This document shows, piece by piece, positions 43,690 through 55,239 of a stretch of DNA of 60,000 bases (positions are counted from its first letter, which is position 1; every line of letters begins with the position of its first letter). The translations under genes were made by a program, and so were the position numbers. Where the stretch lies: assembly GCA_030704615.1 (NCBI GenBank), contig CM060732.1:80997171-81057170 (forward strand), written 5' to 3'. Origin of the DNA: Takakia lepidozioides. Its lineage: Eukaryota > Streptophyta > Takakiopsida > Takakiales > Takakiaceae. The notes under the pieces are model-generated. The model was not told the origin of the DNA, searched no databases, and saw nothing but the letters and a program-made list of their open reading frames with translations.

Positions 43690-45400
43690 ACTTGAATCTG
43701 TCCCCAATCGGTCACTTCTCCAATGGTTTGCTGCACGGTCAGTGCTGGGTGAGACACTGCTATTTAAATCCAGAGTGTGCCATTGAGAGATCCAAAGTCA
43801 TTTACATAGCACAATGTTGTCACTTGATGCTCTTATATTCCAAAGTTGTGGAGAAAATCAAGTACACCTGCTCGGTACTTGACAAAACTTGGTGTGCACT
43901 CGGTGGTACTGCACTCAGCACTAGAATTAGATCAAGTCAGCTGAATATGATTGAAGATTGGTGCATGAAGGGTACTGGGGCCCCTGGCAGGTCTTCTGTC
44001 CATAATATCCAATCATGATCTCTTCCTATATTCATGCACAGGGGCAACTTGATGAAAGGTCATCATGCAGGGAAGGGGCCTAAAAAGAAGTGAAATAGGA
44101 AGTAAGAAATTTGTAAAGCAAGGTTCCAGAAGAGATTGCTGGTGAGTAGCTGAGAGTTAAGAAAAAACTCAACAGCTTGACACACTTAGTTGGTGGAGAA
44201 ATGAAATGAAATGAAATGGTGCTTTATGGTGGAGAGAGAGCCGATACTTGAGGAGGTGGGGCCCACAGAGGTGAAGCTGAAATTCTTGTGAGTGAATTGA
44301 TGCAAGAAGGGGAGGTAAAGAGGAAATCATATTGGTCTAAACTGCATTAATAGAAGATGGTCCAATATCAGATAACAGGCTACATCTGAGTAGAAAGAAA
44401 CATGAGAGATAACGGAAGGAATTCAAGCTACTTGGGGTCGGGAGCTAGAGGGATTCTCCACTGTTGCCAGTGCTAACGTAGCAACATGTTATTTTTTGAC
44501 CTAAACATGGTTACAGCTGAAGGGACACATTCCCAGTCGGGGACTAGAGAAAAATCATCCAGAACAAGACAGTCGAAATTTATACTTACAAAGCCATGGA
44601 GTGACAAAGAACCAGGAATCCATGAGGGGTACTGCAAGCTGAAGAGAGTCCAGGACGCCCAAATATGAGAATTCTAGGTCACTGAACACATCAGATCCCC
44701 AGAAAAGAACATTGCAACCAAAAGAACTGAAATTTAACAGGGGAGATATGGCAAGTAAGAATTGAGAGAGACGAAGCGACTTGACCACTGCGATCGAGAA
44801 CTGGGGAGCCCATGCACGATATCTACCTCACACGCGCGGCCTAGGCCCGGCCCAAACCTGACGCACAAGGTTCGTTCCTACCGTTCTTGATGAAGGTTCG
44901 GAACGAACTGGTAAAAGCCGTCGGACGGATGTACACGTTCGTCTCCCATCGATGAAAACAGAAGGGGAATGAGGAAGCTTGCAGAGCTTCGGTTGTCCTC
45001 AGACTCAGTATCGCAGAAGGCTGAATTCTCGACCATCTTAGCAAGCCTTGTCTACAGACCTGCTTTCCCAATTCGTGCTGTAACAGCTTCTGCTCATGTG
45101 GACATAACAAGAGAGCGACCACCTGTAGCCTTGCAATTCATTCTCCGGTGTGTGGTATGAATAGCGGAAAGAACGAACTGAATCCAGAATCCAGAATTCA
45201 CAAAATGTACAGCAACTCATAGCAATTCATACACAAAAATGTTTGCAAGAAACCAGAAGCACAGTGGACACAAGGCAAATGGATAGTGTAAGAAAATTGG
45301 TGAACGAGCTCCTGTACATTAAATCAACTGGTGGGCGACAACGAAGCCAACACCAAATCAAGTCCCGACTTTTACTCCCAAAATCTCACTAACACTCTAC
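43690..45400. other. Intergenic stretch with one short LINE family A tail
   Basis: A family A terminus in minus orientation (GAAATGAAATGAAATGAAAT, then GGTGCTTTATGG) lies at 44198-44235. Around 44820-45170 the sequence is richer in GC and unique, with short ORFs on both strands (minus 44841-45122, plus 44969-45160). I cannot tell whether either is an exon. No other feature was recognised. Confidence 0.45.
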
Positions 45401-45534
45401 CAACTACCAAAACTGGCTATCATGATACAAGCTTTTCTCGGAATCCACCATGATCGGCTCGTCGTGCTCGCTGGTAAGGCCAGCATGCTGCCTGTCACAG
45501 AAGATTATATTCAAAGTGGACACGGGAGTGTTAC

Positions 45535-46093
45535 TCAAACACTCGTGAATTTGGTCACAGCCTTAGTGCCTTCAGACACGGCATGCTTGGCTAACTCCCC
45601 AGGCAGTATCAGCCTCACAGCTGTTTGGATCTCTCGTGACGTGATGGTTGGCTTTTTGTTATACCGTGCCAACCTCGCTGCTTCTTGGGCAAGCTTCTCG
45701 AAGATATCATTAATAAACGAGTTCATTATCCCCATTGCTTTCGAAGAGATACCCGTATCAGGGTGAACCTGGAAAGAGTAACAAAAGCGAAAGTGAGAAA
45801 GACAGCACTTCATTCTCTCAAGCAACCGCTCTATCTAAACACTAATTCCAAATCATACTGAATCAAAGAGCACAAAACAGAACGAATTCCACCAGTGAAC
45901 GTCGAATTACCTGCTTCAACACCTTGTAGATGTAGATCTTGTAAGTCTCCACACTCTTCTTCACCCTCTTCTTCTTAGCATCAGCCTTGGTATCACCCTT
46001 GAGCTTCTTCTCCGCCCTCTTCACAGGCTTCTTCTCTGCCTTCCCCTTTCCGGCCTTCTGCTCATGAGCATCCACACTAGACTTGGGAGCCAT
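45535..46093 (-). CDS. Histone H2B, two exons
   Basis: Exon 1 is 46093-45911 (61 codons) and exon 2 is 45768-45535 (77 codons plus stop). The intron is 142 bases with GT-AG ends and phase 0. The product is 138 residues. A Lys/Ala-rich tail ([20 protein letters not shown] on) is followed by the histone fold [74 protein letters not shown], and the C-terminal helix [17 protein letters not shown]. The Lys in AVTKFT is the conserved ubiquitination site. The family's usual length and all core residues are kept, so it should be functional. The intron splits Gln-Val just before HPDTG. H2B pairs with H2A in the nucleosome. Most plant H2B genes have no intron. Confidence 0.96.
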
Positions 46094-46307
46094 ATCGCGG
46101 ACTTCAACACACCAGAAATAAAAAATCACCAGCACCCAAATCCCCAACAACGGAGCAAATTCTACGAAGAAGCAAACACGCCTACAGATTCAAAAGAACA
46201 GCACAGCCTCCCAGCGATGGCAGCGACAAAGAGCAAAGGATTGCAAAGACAGAGAAGGCGGCAAAGGCAGAAAACAGAGGAGCTACGGAAGAATGAGATA
46301 ACGAGGG

Positions 46308-46314
46308 ATTTATA
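46308..46314 (-). promoter_or_regulatory. TATA box of the H2B gene
   Basis: TATAAAT on the minus strand in GGTATAAATCCC, about 215 bases upstream of the H2B ATG. This would put transcription start near 46280 and give a 5' leader of about 190 bases. Confidence 0.6.
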
Positions 46315-46329
46315 CCACCCCACTTTGTT

Positions 46330-46640
46330 TGCACCACTGGCAGCGCCCCATCTCGAGCACACAGATCGACAGCGTGGGCCCTTGGATCGGATATCCGACG
46401 GTACATTTTGTAACTCTCAGTTGCCGCTTTTCATTAAGCTTTCCCCACCCGGGTACCCCATCACAATCTCGGGCGAACCGAAGAGGCGGCAGACCCTTCG
46501 CCGCCGAGGAAGTGACAACCCGGCGCTCTCGGGTGGGTAACCCCAAGAGTATCGGCCCTGGTGGAACCCCGGGCAGCGTGACCCGGCGATATAGCACGTG
46601 CGAATGTGATGCGCCGGCAATGCGTTTTTTAAAGGATGAA
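46330..46640. other. GC-rich upstream region of H2B
   Basis: The segment is markedly richer in CG dinucleotides than its flanks (CCCGGGTACC, CGCCGCCGAGG, CCCGGCGCTCTCGGG). Overlapping ORFs on both strands are typical of stop-poor GC-rich DNA. I read it as promoter-proximal sequence, not as a gene. Confidence 0.45.
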
Positions 46641-48810
46641 AATTAGGACAGGAACTCTTGTACAGTGTTTTCGCTCTGAGTCTGTTGGTGTTTCATGTCT
46701 CCTCAGTCCTGCTTCAGATTATGAAAGATGATCGTCATAGCTTCATAGTGGAGTGTGGAGGTCTTATTATGGATCAAACACGCCATCAGGGTTGAATAAG
46801 GTTGAAAACTGCAGATTCCATGAAGGACAAGACAGCACTGCAGCCAAGCAAGATAAGTCTAGCTTACTGGTGATCTGGGATCCAAAATTGTATACTGTGT
46901 GCTGATACAATTGGAGGAACATTGTGCTGACTCATTGAAGTGAATGGTTGCATTTGCGCTTTGAACCCAACTTTCTCGGACACATTCCAACCGCATACAA
47001 AGATAGTTGCAAATGGACAGCTCAAATCGTCATGCTCATTTCCTGGTCAGGGAGTTATTACCTCCGAGAAATGCAAAATGCAATTGCAATAACTGCTTGT
47101 CAATGTTACTGTAGACAGTGGAAAGTGATGCAAGTGGGAAGGGCTTCTGCTCTGATTTGCGTGTTCATAGGTTGAATAGTACCATTCTAACCCCTCCTCC
47201 CTTCCTCATCGAATCTATTTTCTCCCAGTACGTGCAGAGCACATTCTTCTCAAGCACCCACACTCAGCTGTTTTACCAACACCAGTGCTTCTGTGATTCT
47301 GTGATTATGCATCTCTAGTTTTTTTACCATGTTGTCCATCGCAACCTCAAATCTGTCATGTCCGTCAACCATCAGGCAGCCTGCTGGTCGGATAACCAGC
47401 TTGTTTCTTTAACTTGCTGGACCATTGTGGGTCAGTTGTTGCTTCATTCTCCCTCCAGCGACAGCTGTATCTTGACATCAGGACCAACGGACATGAACTA
47501 CATGAGCCAAACAGCAAATGTATGAGTGCCAGCCTTTGACTCCAACATTTCACAAGGCTGCTGACCCTCCCAAATTCTTGAACCAGGCAGCATCTGGATC
47601 CTTGGCAATGCTAGCTGCACACCAAAATACACCTGGTTGGAACCCTTTCTCCGAATAACAATGCCACAAATTTAGCAATAAAGCCCACTTGCACCTTTTT
47701 TCATCTGTAACTGGCATGGGTACCATGCCCATACCCCTTCATATAGTAAATAGCCTCAGAACCGAAAAGCCACAGAACCACTCATTCCACCACCGAGGCA
47801 ATAACTGTCGCTCACTCACACAGCCATTGGATCCCTGTATTCACAGTGTTCCTGCCCTGCCAGACGAAGATCAACGTGACTACCAACACTTAAGGGAAAT
47901 GAAGGGTTGAGAACTAAAGAGAAACAGAAAGGGCAACAGAAATGGAGGTAGGGATTGGAGGGAGGGGGGTGTAGGTGTATAGCCATGCAGTAGAGAAACG
48001 AGAAGATTGTATCAAACCATGAGACTGTACATTCTCTCTCGGGTACAAAACATGCAAGGGTGACAAAGGAGTAGATCTCTTAGGTAGTGATCCCTGTGGA
48101 AGCCCAGGTTGAAAACACTCACCAATGTCATCCCAGAAGCAGGTCATCCTAGCAAAGAGAAGAGAAGTAAGGGAGGTCCTTTCAGCCATTTCAGCCAGTG
48201 GTAGGTACATAACTCAGCAGCACCTGTTTTAGCCCATTGCTCCAGAGGGAGGGGGTGGTGGTCTCATGACAGTAAGCATCCTATGCTTAGAACGGAACAA
48301 AAAAACGGAGAAGGGGATGACTCATTAGGGTGACTCATTAGGATTTTCCCTAAGTCTTAACCTACAGCAGCTTCCCTATAAGGTTAGAAGCCCTGGTTGC
48401 TTTTCTCATTTGGAAGAGGAGCAGGCATGAGCACTCACCTCACTGCTAAACCCTTGCTACAAGGAAGGTACCCAGTCAGGCTCTTTAGGCACTTAGTACA
48501 GCACCACAAAGAGGGTGGACACTATGAGGAACTTACACGGACTTGGACTGGCTCATTCCGGACAGAATAACGGGATCAGGCAATTCTTTAGTGCTGTCAT
48601 GCCATTCCCTGCAAACATGGGCTTGCCATAGGCTTACAGCCATTGATCCCAACGGAAACTAACCCTCCTGGAGCCTTTTGTGGGGTTCATACCCACCAGG
48701 GTTTAGCTTATCCTGGAACTCAGCTGTAGATATAAACTTATTTCCGGCAACTGCCATTAAGGTGCTCACAGAGGCACTTGTCCGCATGCAACCTCGACAG
48801 CCCGGTTGCA
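46640..48810. other. Intergenic stretch, nothing firmly recognised
   Basis: Minus-strand ORFs at 47365-47553 and 47550-47732 (for example KGFQPGVFWCAASIAKDPDA) are short and match no family I know. A decayed family B-like piece (GGGCTTGCCATAGGCTTACA) lies near 48625-48655. The rest holds nothing I can name. Confidence 0.4.
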
Positions 48811-48814
48811 TTTC

Positions 48815-49245
48815 AAGAGAATGTACTCATAAGACTTTGTTCGCTGTAGCCTTGTGGCCATTGCATTTTGGAGAGAAAGAGAAATCCTCAAGCCTCCCAT
48901 ATTCAGGTTTCCTAATTCTTAGCCATATCCAAGGATAGAATGTACTCATAAGACGTAGTTTGCCGTAGCCTTGTGGCCATTGACCCCGCGCCCAGTTTGA
49001 GCGGAAACCAAAGGGACAGAAGCTACCTCTGTCAGGGGCTGACATTGGTAGTAAGACTTACCTTCATACATAGAATTGATCCGGGTTTTCCAGATATCCT
49101 CTACAAAATCCCTTTACACAAGCATCAATCTGCTGTGTGTGATTTGCTCAAAAACTAGGCCTCAGAAGGGCCTGGGCTTTTGGCTCAGCCTCGAGACTTT
49201 AAAGTTGGTAAACAGAGGTACATATCCACGGATAGAGAGAGCCAG
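48815..49245 (-). repeat. Two LINE family B 3' ends in tandem
   Basis: A short copy at 48815-48870 (AATGTACTCATAAGACTTTG, then GCCTTGTGGCCATTG) is followed by a longer one at 48936-49245. The longer copy shares GACCCCGCGCCCAGTTTGAG, ATTGATCCGGGTTTTCCAGA and GGCTCAGCCTCGAGACTTT with the copy at 42.65 kb. A GA microsatellite follows at about 49300-49322. Confidence 0.8.
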
Positions 49246-49582
49246 AGGGATCAGGCAATTCTTGAGTGTTGTTACAAAGAACTCAACCGAATTCAAAGAA
49301 AGAGGGAGAGAGAGAGAGAGAGATAACAGAGACATACCAAACCTGAGTAGCAAAGGTAGGTATTGCCAGTGTGACTCGCGTGTGAAACACAAATCCTGTC
49401 CGAAGTTCTTTCTGGCCTCGGGGTGGGAATCAAGCGGGTTCTTTTTGCAATGGAGGCAATAACCGGAACAAAGATTTCAGATGGAGATGGAAATAAGAAT
49501 GTAACCCCTTCTCTTACTGAACCTGAGCCCCACGGCTACTGGCGCCTGTTTGATACGAAAAAACACTTCACGGACCAACTGG

Positions 49583-52022
49583 TTACTGAGCCCCTTCGGA
49601 TGGGGTTGTGCTTTTGTAGTTTCCTACAGAATTCCTCTGGAGGGCTCTTCGTATCTGCATGAAAGTTTGTACTTCCTCCTTTGGGAAGAGTCCCTGTCTA
49701 AGGGCTGCTGCTATGAATACCCGGAATGTTTCCTGGGTCTTCTCTCGCCACTGAGCACTCTCTTCTTCTGGCATAGCCAAAAGCTGCTGGCTTGCCATTT
49801 CCATAGTCTTCCTTTTGGCCCCATCCTTACCAAACTCTTGGCGCCACTTCTTGTAAGCTGCAGTCCAGCATTTCAAAACCACAGAGCGACACTTTTTTTC
49901 CCATGCATCCTCTAGCCTTTGGTTAACCATCATGGCCTGAGCTTTCTTTTTCAAGACCGCCCTGATGTAAGCAGTGCTCACCACAGGTATATCCTTTGGG
50001 TTAGGCACACGTAAGAAAACACCCATGAACAATAGCTTGTCAGACACCGAGTGACTGAGTCTGGTTCTTTCAGCATTAACTTCCACATGTAGGTCTGATT
50101 GTAAGAACTGCGTCACTCTCTTAAGAATTTTAAGAGCGGTGGCCTTGCTCCCTGTCACACCAATAAGAAAATCCTCCCCATATCTGACATATCTTACCTG
50201 GACAACCTTGGAATCTTTGTAGTCAAGGTAGCTGATTTGCATCTTCCTCGCCATACTTACTCGATGCCGCTTCTCGCGTCTCAGTTGCTCAGGATTTCCC
50301 CCTAATCTTGCCATCGTCCTCCTATCCAGGTACATCAACTTTCGATATTCAGGGTTGATGTGGCGGTTCTTAGATTCGGTGTTCCATTCCTCCCTGATTT
50401 GGGCCACTTCATCATCCAGTTGCTGAAAGTAGATGTTGCACAACAGAGGTGACAGTATGCTTCCCTCCTCATATATGGGCATTCCCACACTTATTATGCC
50501 TGCATTAAACATCTGATTCAATGTATCCATGAAACGTTGATCCTGTATTTTCTCTGAAAGAATGCCTTTGAGCCTTTTCTGGTTTAAAGCGTTGTACGAC
50601 TTCTGGATGTCAAACTCGATAAACCAGGACATTCCTTTCCATCCCTGCTTCACAATTTTGAGGGCTGCGTGCCAAGACTTGCTCGGTGTGACTCCATGTG
50701 CATCCCGGGGAAATGATGATTCATATATCCTTTCTAGAACTAATTTGATAGCCTCTTGTATGATCTGATCCCTGGGGCTGCTCACTACAATTGATCTTGC
50801 CTCTCCAGGTCTTCCTAGTCTTGGGATGCTGACTCGTTTTGCAGGTTTAAATGGGTATGTCCCTGCACGCAACTGTTCTGCAGTGTACTCGAACCATCTC
50901 CAATTGATGCCCTCCAAGGGATTAGGATGAAGGGTATCCTCTCTCTGGTCCCCTCCGAATGCCATTTTCCCAAGTTTGAATTGAATACGTTCATATGCAG
51001 CTTCAAGGAAATGTGGATCAGCTATTACGTCAATGATCTTCCGATATTTCTGATCAGAACTAGGGTGAAGTCTCAGAGTTTTATCTGTGATAGGAGAATT
51101 CTCAATAACCTCTGTTGTAATATAACTATTGCTGCCTTTGTCAGTTGTTTGGGTGCCTTCACCAGGGTCAGACATGTGGTCGTTTCTCATGAACACCTCT
51201 CCGTTTCCACTGGAAGGGGCCTCTACATCCTCTATGTGTGCTTCTTCCCCTTTCCCTGCACGTGCAGTGAAAGTACTCATGCTGCGGATGTGGCGTATTT
51301 GTCCATGCAGCTGGTTTGTGTGGCTACACTTACACCGAACTTCAACAGGGGACCTCACCTCCATACAAGGCTGCAAACAGAGTGATGTACCACAAGCCCC
51401 ATAAAATAGAGTTCCTCCCTACAGCTGAATAAAGAGATGCACAGCTGGAATAGGTTCAGGTTCAGACACATTCTTTCCCCTTCAATGTACTCACACTTCG
51501 AACTGCAACTACAGCTGAAACAGACCATTCTTCTGGCTCATCCATTGATGAGCGCAGGTGTTGGGTGTCACTAACCTGGCTTAATTCATAGGAGCATTTG
51601 TAATCCGCGAGAAACCAGAGGCGAACGAAGCTTACCATCAGTAGAAGATGCCCTTCTGTTGCTGCTGCTGCCAGAGCTTCCTCCTCCTTCGTCCCTCCTG
51701 AGTTATCCCTGTTCACGAATTCTGAATGAGTTGATCCAGGAGGGTCTGCTTGAAGCAATAGATGGGGATGTGGACAAACCAAAGTCTCCAAATAGTGGGG
51801 AGGACCAACCAAAGCTGACGCATTGCGTTTCCAAAAGCGAAGACGAGTCCCAGAAATAGGTACTAGAGATAGACTGCCGCTCTCCCATTGTTCAATCTGA
51901 AATCTGGAATAAAAGCTAAGAGAGGAATCGGAAAGTGAGGAGAGAGGGCGAGAGAGATGAGGAGAAGAAGAGACTAGCAATGCCCGGAGTAAAATGAGAC
52001 TAGGTAGACGTGGGCGCGGCAT
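49583..52022 (-). CDS. Nuclear-encoded group II intron maturase (RT-like), probably organelle-targeted
   Basis: Two exons: 52022-51636 (129 codons) and 51370-49583 (595 codons plus stop), with donor ATG|GTAAGC, acceptor TTTGCAG| and phase 0. The protein is 724 residues. Exon 1 encodes an Arg/Ser/Leu-rich, acid-poor start (MPRPRLPSLILLRALLVSSS) typical of a mitochondrial or plastid presequence. Exon 2 carries the group II intron RT: WFEYTAEQLRAGTYPFKPAK, RDQIIQEAIKLVLERIYE, motif A FIEFDIQ (Asp383), SILSPLLCNIYF (about 433-444), and motif C RYGEDFLIG (526-529; YGED for YADD). A basic C-terminal region replaces a typical domain X and no HNH endonuclease is seen. The closest relatives should be plant mitochondrial intron maturases, which help their introns splice. 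Exon 2 alone is certain. Joining exon 1 is inferred from phase and splice sites. Confidence 0.85.
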
Positions 52023-52409
52023 AGTGTATCAGTTCAAACAGCTCTCCATTGGAACCCTCCTTACCTACATGAAATAGAGAGGGACTTGATCCTACAACTG
52101 CTATCAACCCAACAAAGCCCAAGCGAATGCCAGTAAAGCCAGTCTTCTCCAGAACTCTCTCTACCAACTTCTTCTCAGTCTTCGAATTTAAGAGGACTTA
52201 CTCCAATGCCCTTCGATCTGTTAGTAAAACAGAGAGGGATGTGTTCCTGAGACTCGAGACGCATCCCAAAAATTTGAATCGATCCAAAGAATCCCAATCC
52301 TGTCGACAGTCTCACAGACTGGCCAGTAGCCGTGGGTCTCACCCACAAGCAAACACCCTCTCTTCTCCCTCCTCACTCCTCACAGGGTTTAGGGCTCTAG
52401 GGCGATGAC

Positions 52410-53800
52410 GAAATCCTGAACGTTCACTGTAAATCTCTTCCTCTTCGTCTCCCTTTTTGTGTCTTCTTCGTCTCTCCCGCTCGTACATTCGTCAACGAGA
52501 AGTCCTTCTCAGAAATGCTACATTTTTGTGCTGTGTAGGTACTAATCAAACTTGAGAGAAGCTCTCTCTTTTTCTCTGCCTCGTGTCCGAGGTGGGAAGC
52601 TTGCAAGCATCGTCACCACCGATGGCGCTGGCGTGAATTGAAGGAGTTTCCATATCGTTTCATGAACTTGGTTCGCTTAATCTTCTTCTCCGTTCTATGG
52701 TGAGTAACTCACCTGATAGCATGTGAGGGATCTGTGGCCTTTTAGGGGTTTGATCACAAGTTGATGTTAGAGCAGTTCAACCACATTCAACCGTGCTGAT
52801 GGTGGCAATTTTTTCTGGCACGAGATGGTTTCTCGTGCGCCAAATCCTCACTAGTATTCTGCGGGTAGTGGTTAAGGTCACCCCGGGTATTGGGATGAGC
52901 CCGCATTCTTGGCACGATGTTTGCCGATGGGACTTGGCATGAGGAAAGCGTGATGAATCTTCACAGTGGAGATGACCACGGCTGGCAGTTACTTTGACCC
53001 GGGTTTGTGGATGAGCCAGAGTGGTGTGACTGTGGCTGTGTTCGAGTGTAGATTAGGAAGATGATTTGCAGGTTTTGATGGCCTTTCTCTGTGTGCATAG
53101 ATAACTCTGTCGGTAGGGTTTGGAGTTTCCAACCCACCAGGGCATGGAAACCCAAACCGAAATTGTCACAGCTAAGTCTCATTTGGTCATGGTATTGTTG
53201 TGTTGGTGCAGATGGTTGACAAGAGTTGTGGGAAAGCGGCAGTGTGCTTATGAATGGGGGGCATCCGAGTAAGATTTGACTACGTCGGTGGTGCAGAGCT
53301 CTGAGCTTGGCCACAATTCCGTATGGCCCCAGGTGATTGAGGGGTACCACTGAGTTCTTCCCACAGGTCTACAGAATGTCATTTAGAATTTGCGAGGGAG
53401 GGCAGCAATGTGGGGATCGCTGGCAAACTTGAATGTTGATTAGGTCGAGGGCCTGTCTACTTCACGAAAGCTTGTCGATTGGGAGCCTGGAAACTCAAGA
53501 AGCTCATCTCAGTAGACTAGCAAAGCAGGGGGAAAATGATACTACCGAAATGGAGAGAAAAGAGTGCCACAGAAATGGTTCTTCTTTTGGGGCTGAAAGA
53601 GTCTAAAACAAAGAGGGCGAATTTAGTTAGGCACAGTCAACTGGACCACTGGGTGATGCACCTGACTCATTCCCAAAAAACGGAATAAGGAAGTCTGTAG
53701 CAATGGGAAAGCCCTGATTGCGGAGTTTTTTTGTGTGACCATAAAATTGCTCTGTATCAAGTAAGTGGCCATGAGGCCATAGGAATAGAGGAGTAAGGTA
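52410..53800. other. Upstream region of two divergent genes, no gene recognised
   Basis: The sequence lies between the maturase start (52022, minus) and the ORF at 53819 (plus). A plus-strand ORF at 52127-52408 overlaps this side but has no recognisable domain. ATTCGCAG at about 53802-53810 could be an acceptor just before the ATG at 53819, so a 5' leader exon may lie here. Confidence 0.35.
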
Positions 53801-53818
53801 TTCGCAGACTCTCGGTGC

Positions 53819-55030
53819 ATGAGCTCGGCTAAACAAGAAATGGTCGGAGGAGGATCGACCCAAAAAGTGGACATAGGGCTCAATTCGGCAGCAGCTCGCA
53901 TCCCACAGCAAGGTGATCAAGGTCGGAGAGGATACACTGTTACGGGAGTTCCAAAGCGGCCAGTTTCTGCCCCAAGCCCCAGGTCGGGAGACACTTTTGG
54001 GGGTTTCGGTAACCCAAATAAGGCATACCCCAAAGACAACGTGCGGTTTATGCCAGCCACAGATAGAGACTACAGAGGAGCAGAGGTGGCTTATGAGATG
54101 GAGCAGAGAGACCATAGAGAGGAAGGGGCAGTGGGAGGAGAGGGGAATCAGAGTGGGGTGTATGACATGGAAGGTCATGGAAGAGAGCAAGAATGGGGTC
54201 AAGGAGAGAGAGATGCCGGTGTAGAGCGGGACTACAGAGTTATGGGGGGGGTGAGGGGTGAAGTAAGTGAGGCCTCACAAAGTGAAGGGACAGAAGAAGA
54301 AGATGATGACGAGGGAGACATGGTGGATGGTGAGGTAGAGGAAGGTGGAGTCCCCAATGAGAGGGGGAGAGAAGGGGTTGCAGGGGGTGCCGGGGGCATG
54401 TCTCTTTCTCATACGCAAATTGGGGCCTTAGATCCAGATCAAGTTAGAGAAGATGGGCTGCTTCCTACAAGTGGAGGCTTTCAGAGAGGTCCGTCAGAGC
54501 GCCAGAGAGCTGCCTTGAAGGCAGCTGTAGGGGGTGATTCTGTGTCAACTAATTTGCCATTTGTGATGTTTCATTCTCCGACATCGACACTCCCTTTTCT
54601 TAATTCATTCTCCTCATCTCCAGTGGTGCCATTAGGGGGAGGCCATACGGATGCAAATCCCGTCCAGAATGGGGTGGTGGTTGGGGGAGGTGGAGGAGCA
54701 GCATCTTATACTCTCTCACGTGATGGCATGGTTAGAGAAGGGGGTATCTCGAGGGAAGCTTCAAGGGAGGGTTTTCAGGACAGTGCAGTTGTGGGTTCCC
54801 TCCAAGAGCAAGCCAGGATCACACAAGGCCCATTACAAGAACAACTCCAGGGTGCTGGAGTGTCAGATTCTGACAACTACTACACTTCTCTCCTAAACTC
54901 ACAAATACATAGCGTACTGAAGGGCATGGATTCTGGGAATGATTCAACTAGTAGGCAGCGTGCTATCAATACTCCCTCATCAGCAGCCGAGCCATCTCTG
55001 CGGCGCATTTTGTCCGACCCTCTCACGTAG
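53819..55030 (+). CDS. Unknown protein, 403 residues, low complexity
   Basis: A long intact plus-strand frame from an ATG at 53819 to a TAG at 55028-55030. I do not recognise it. The N-terminus has GYTVTGVPKRPVSAPSPR. Residues about 90-200 are rich in Gly, Glu, Asp and Arg, with an acidic run (EGTEEEDDDEGDMVDGEVEE). A Ser/Pro/Phe-rich patch follows (PFVMFHSPTSTLPFLNSFSS), then a Gln/Ser-rich end (LQEQARITQGPLQEQLQG). It looks mostly disordered, as in nuclear regulatory or scaffold proteins. The stop codon overlaps a possible donor (CTCAC|GTAGTG), so the gene may continue into exons at 55.25-58 kb. No signal peptide or membrane segment is present. Confidence 0.5.
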   Translation: MSSAKQEMVGGGSTQKVDIGLNSAAARIPQQGDQGRRGYTVTGVPKRPVSAPSPRSGDTFGGFGNPNKAYPKDNVRFMPATDRDYRGAEVAYEMEQRDHREEGAVGGEGNQSGVYDMEGHGREQEWGQGERDAGVERDYRVMGGVRGEVSEASQSEGTEEEDDDEGDMVDGEVEEGGVPNERGREGVAGGAGGMSLSHTQIGALDPDQVREDGLLPTSGGFQRGPSERQRAALKAAVGGDSVSTNLPFVMFHSPTSTLPFLNSFSSSPVVPLGGGHTDANPVQNGVVVGGGGGAASYTLSRDGMVREGGISREASREGFQDSAVVGSLQEQARITQGPLQEQLQGAGVSDSDNYYTSLLNSQIHSVLKGMDSGNDSTSRQRAINTPSSAAEPSLRRILSDPLT

Positions 55031-55140
55031 TGCTCTCTCTCTCTCTCTCTCTAGGCTATGACAAACAATGTCGTATGAGTACATTCTCTTCGTCTCTCTG
55101 TGTGCAAACAATGTCTGATGAGGACATTCTCTCTCTCCTG
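55031..55140 (+). repeat. (CT)n run and two family B LINE 3' termini
   Basis: A CT microsatellite (55031-55053) is followed by AACAATGTCGTATGAGTACA at about 55063-55083 and by AACAATGTCTGATGAGGACA at about 55107-55127. Both resemble the last bases of family B (AACGTCTTATGAGTACATTC). Only the 3' terminus is present, twice. Confidence 0.45.
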
Positions 55141-55239
55141 ACATGTCATCCATTCTTTTTCTCCTGTTTACTCTGTTGTAGCAAAATAAGCCCATCCCTG
55201 TTTGTTGACTTGCTCCTGACATGATTAATTTTACTGATG

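Noticed and set aside
50562-51404. Plus-strand ORFs of 68-152 codons
   Set aside because: They are opposite the maturase exon, which has clear RT motifs.
53627-54202. Minus-strand ORF of 191 codons
   Set aside because: It overlaps the longer plus-strand frame at 53819-55030 and has no domain. One strand must be a shadow and the plus frame is twice as long.
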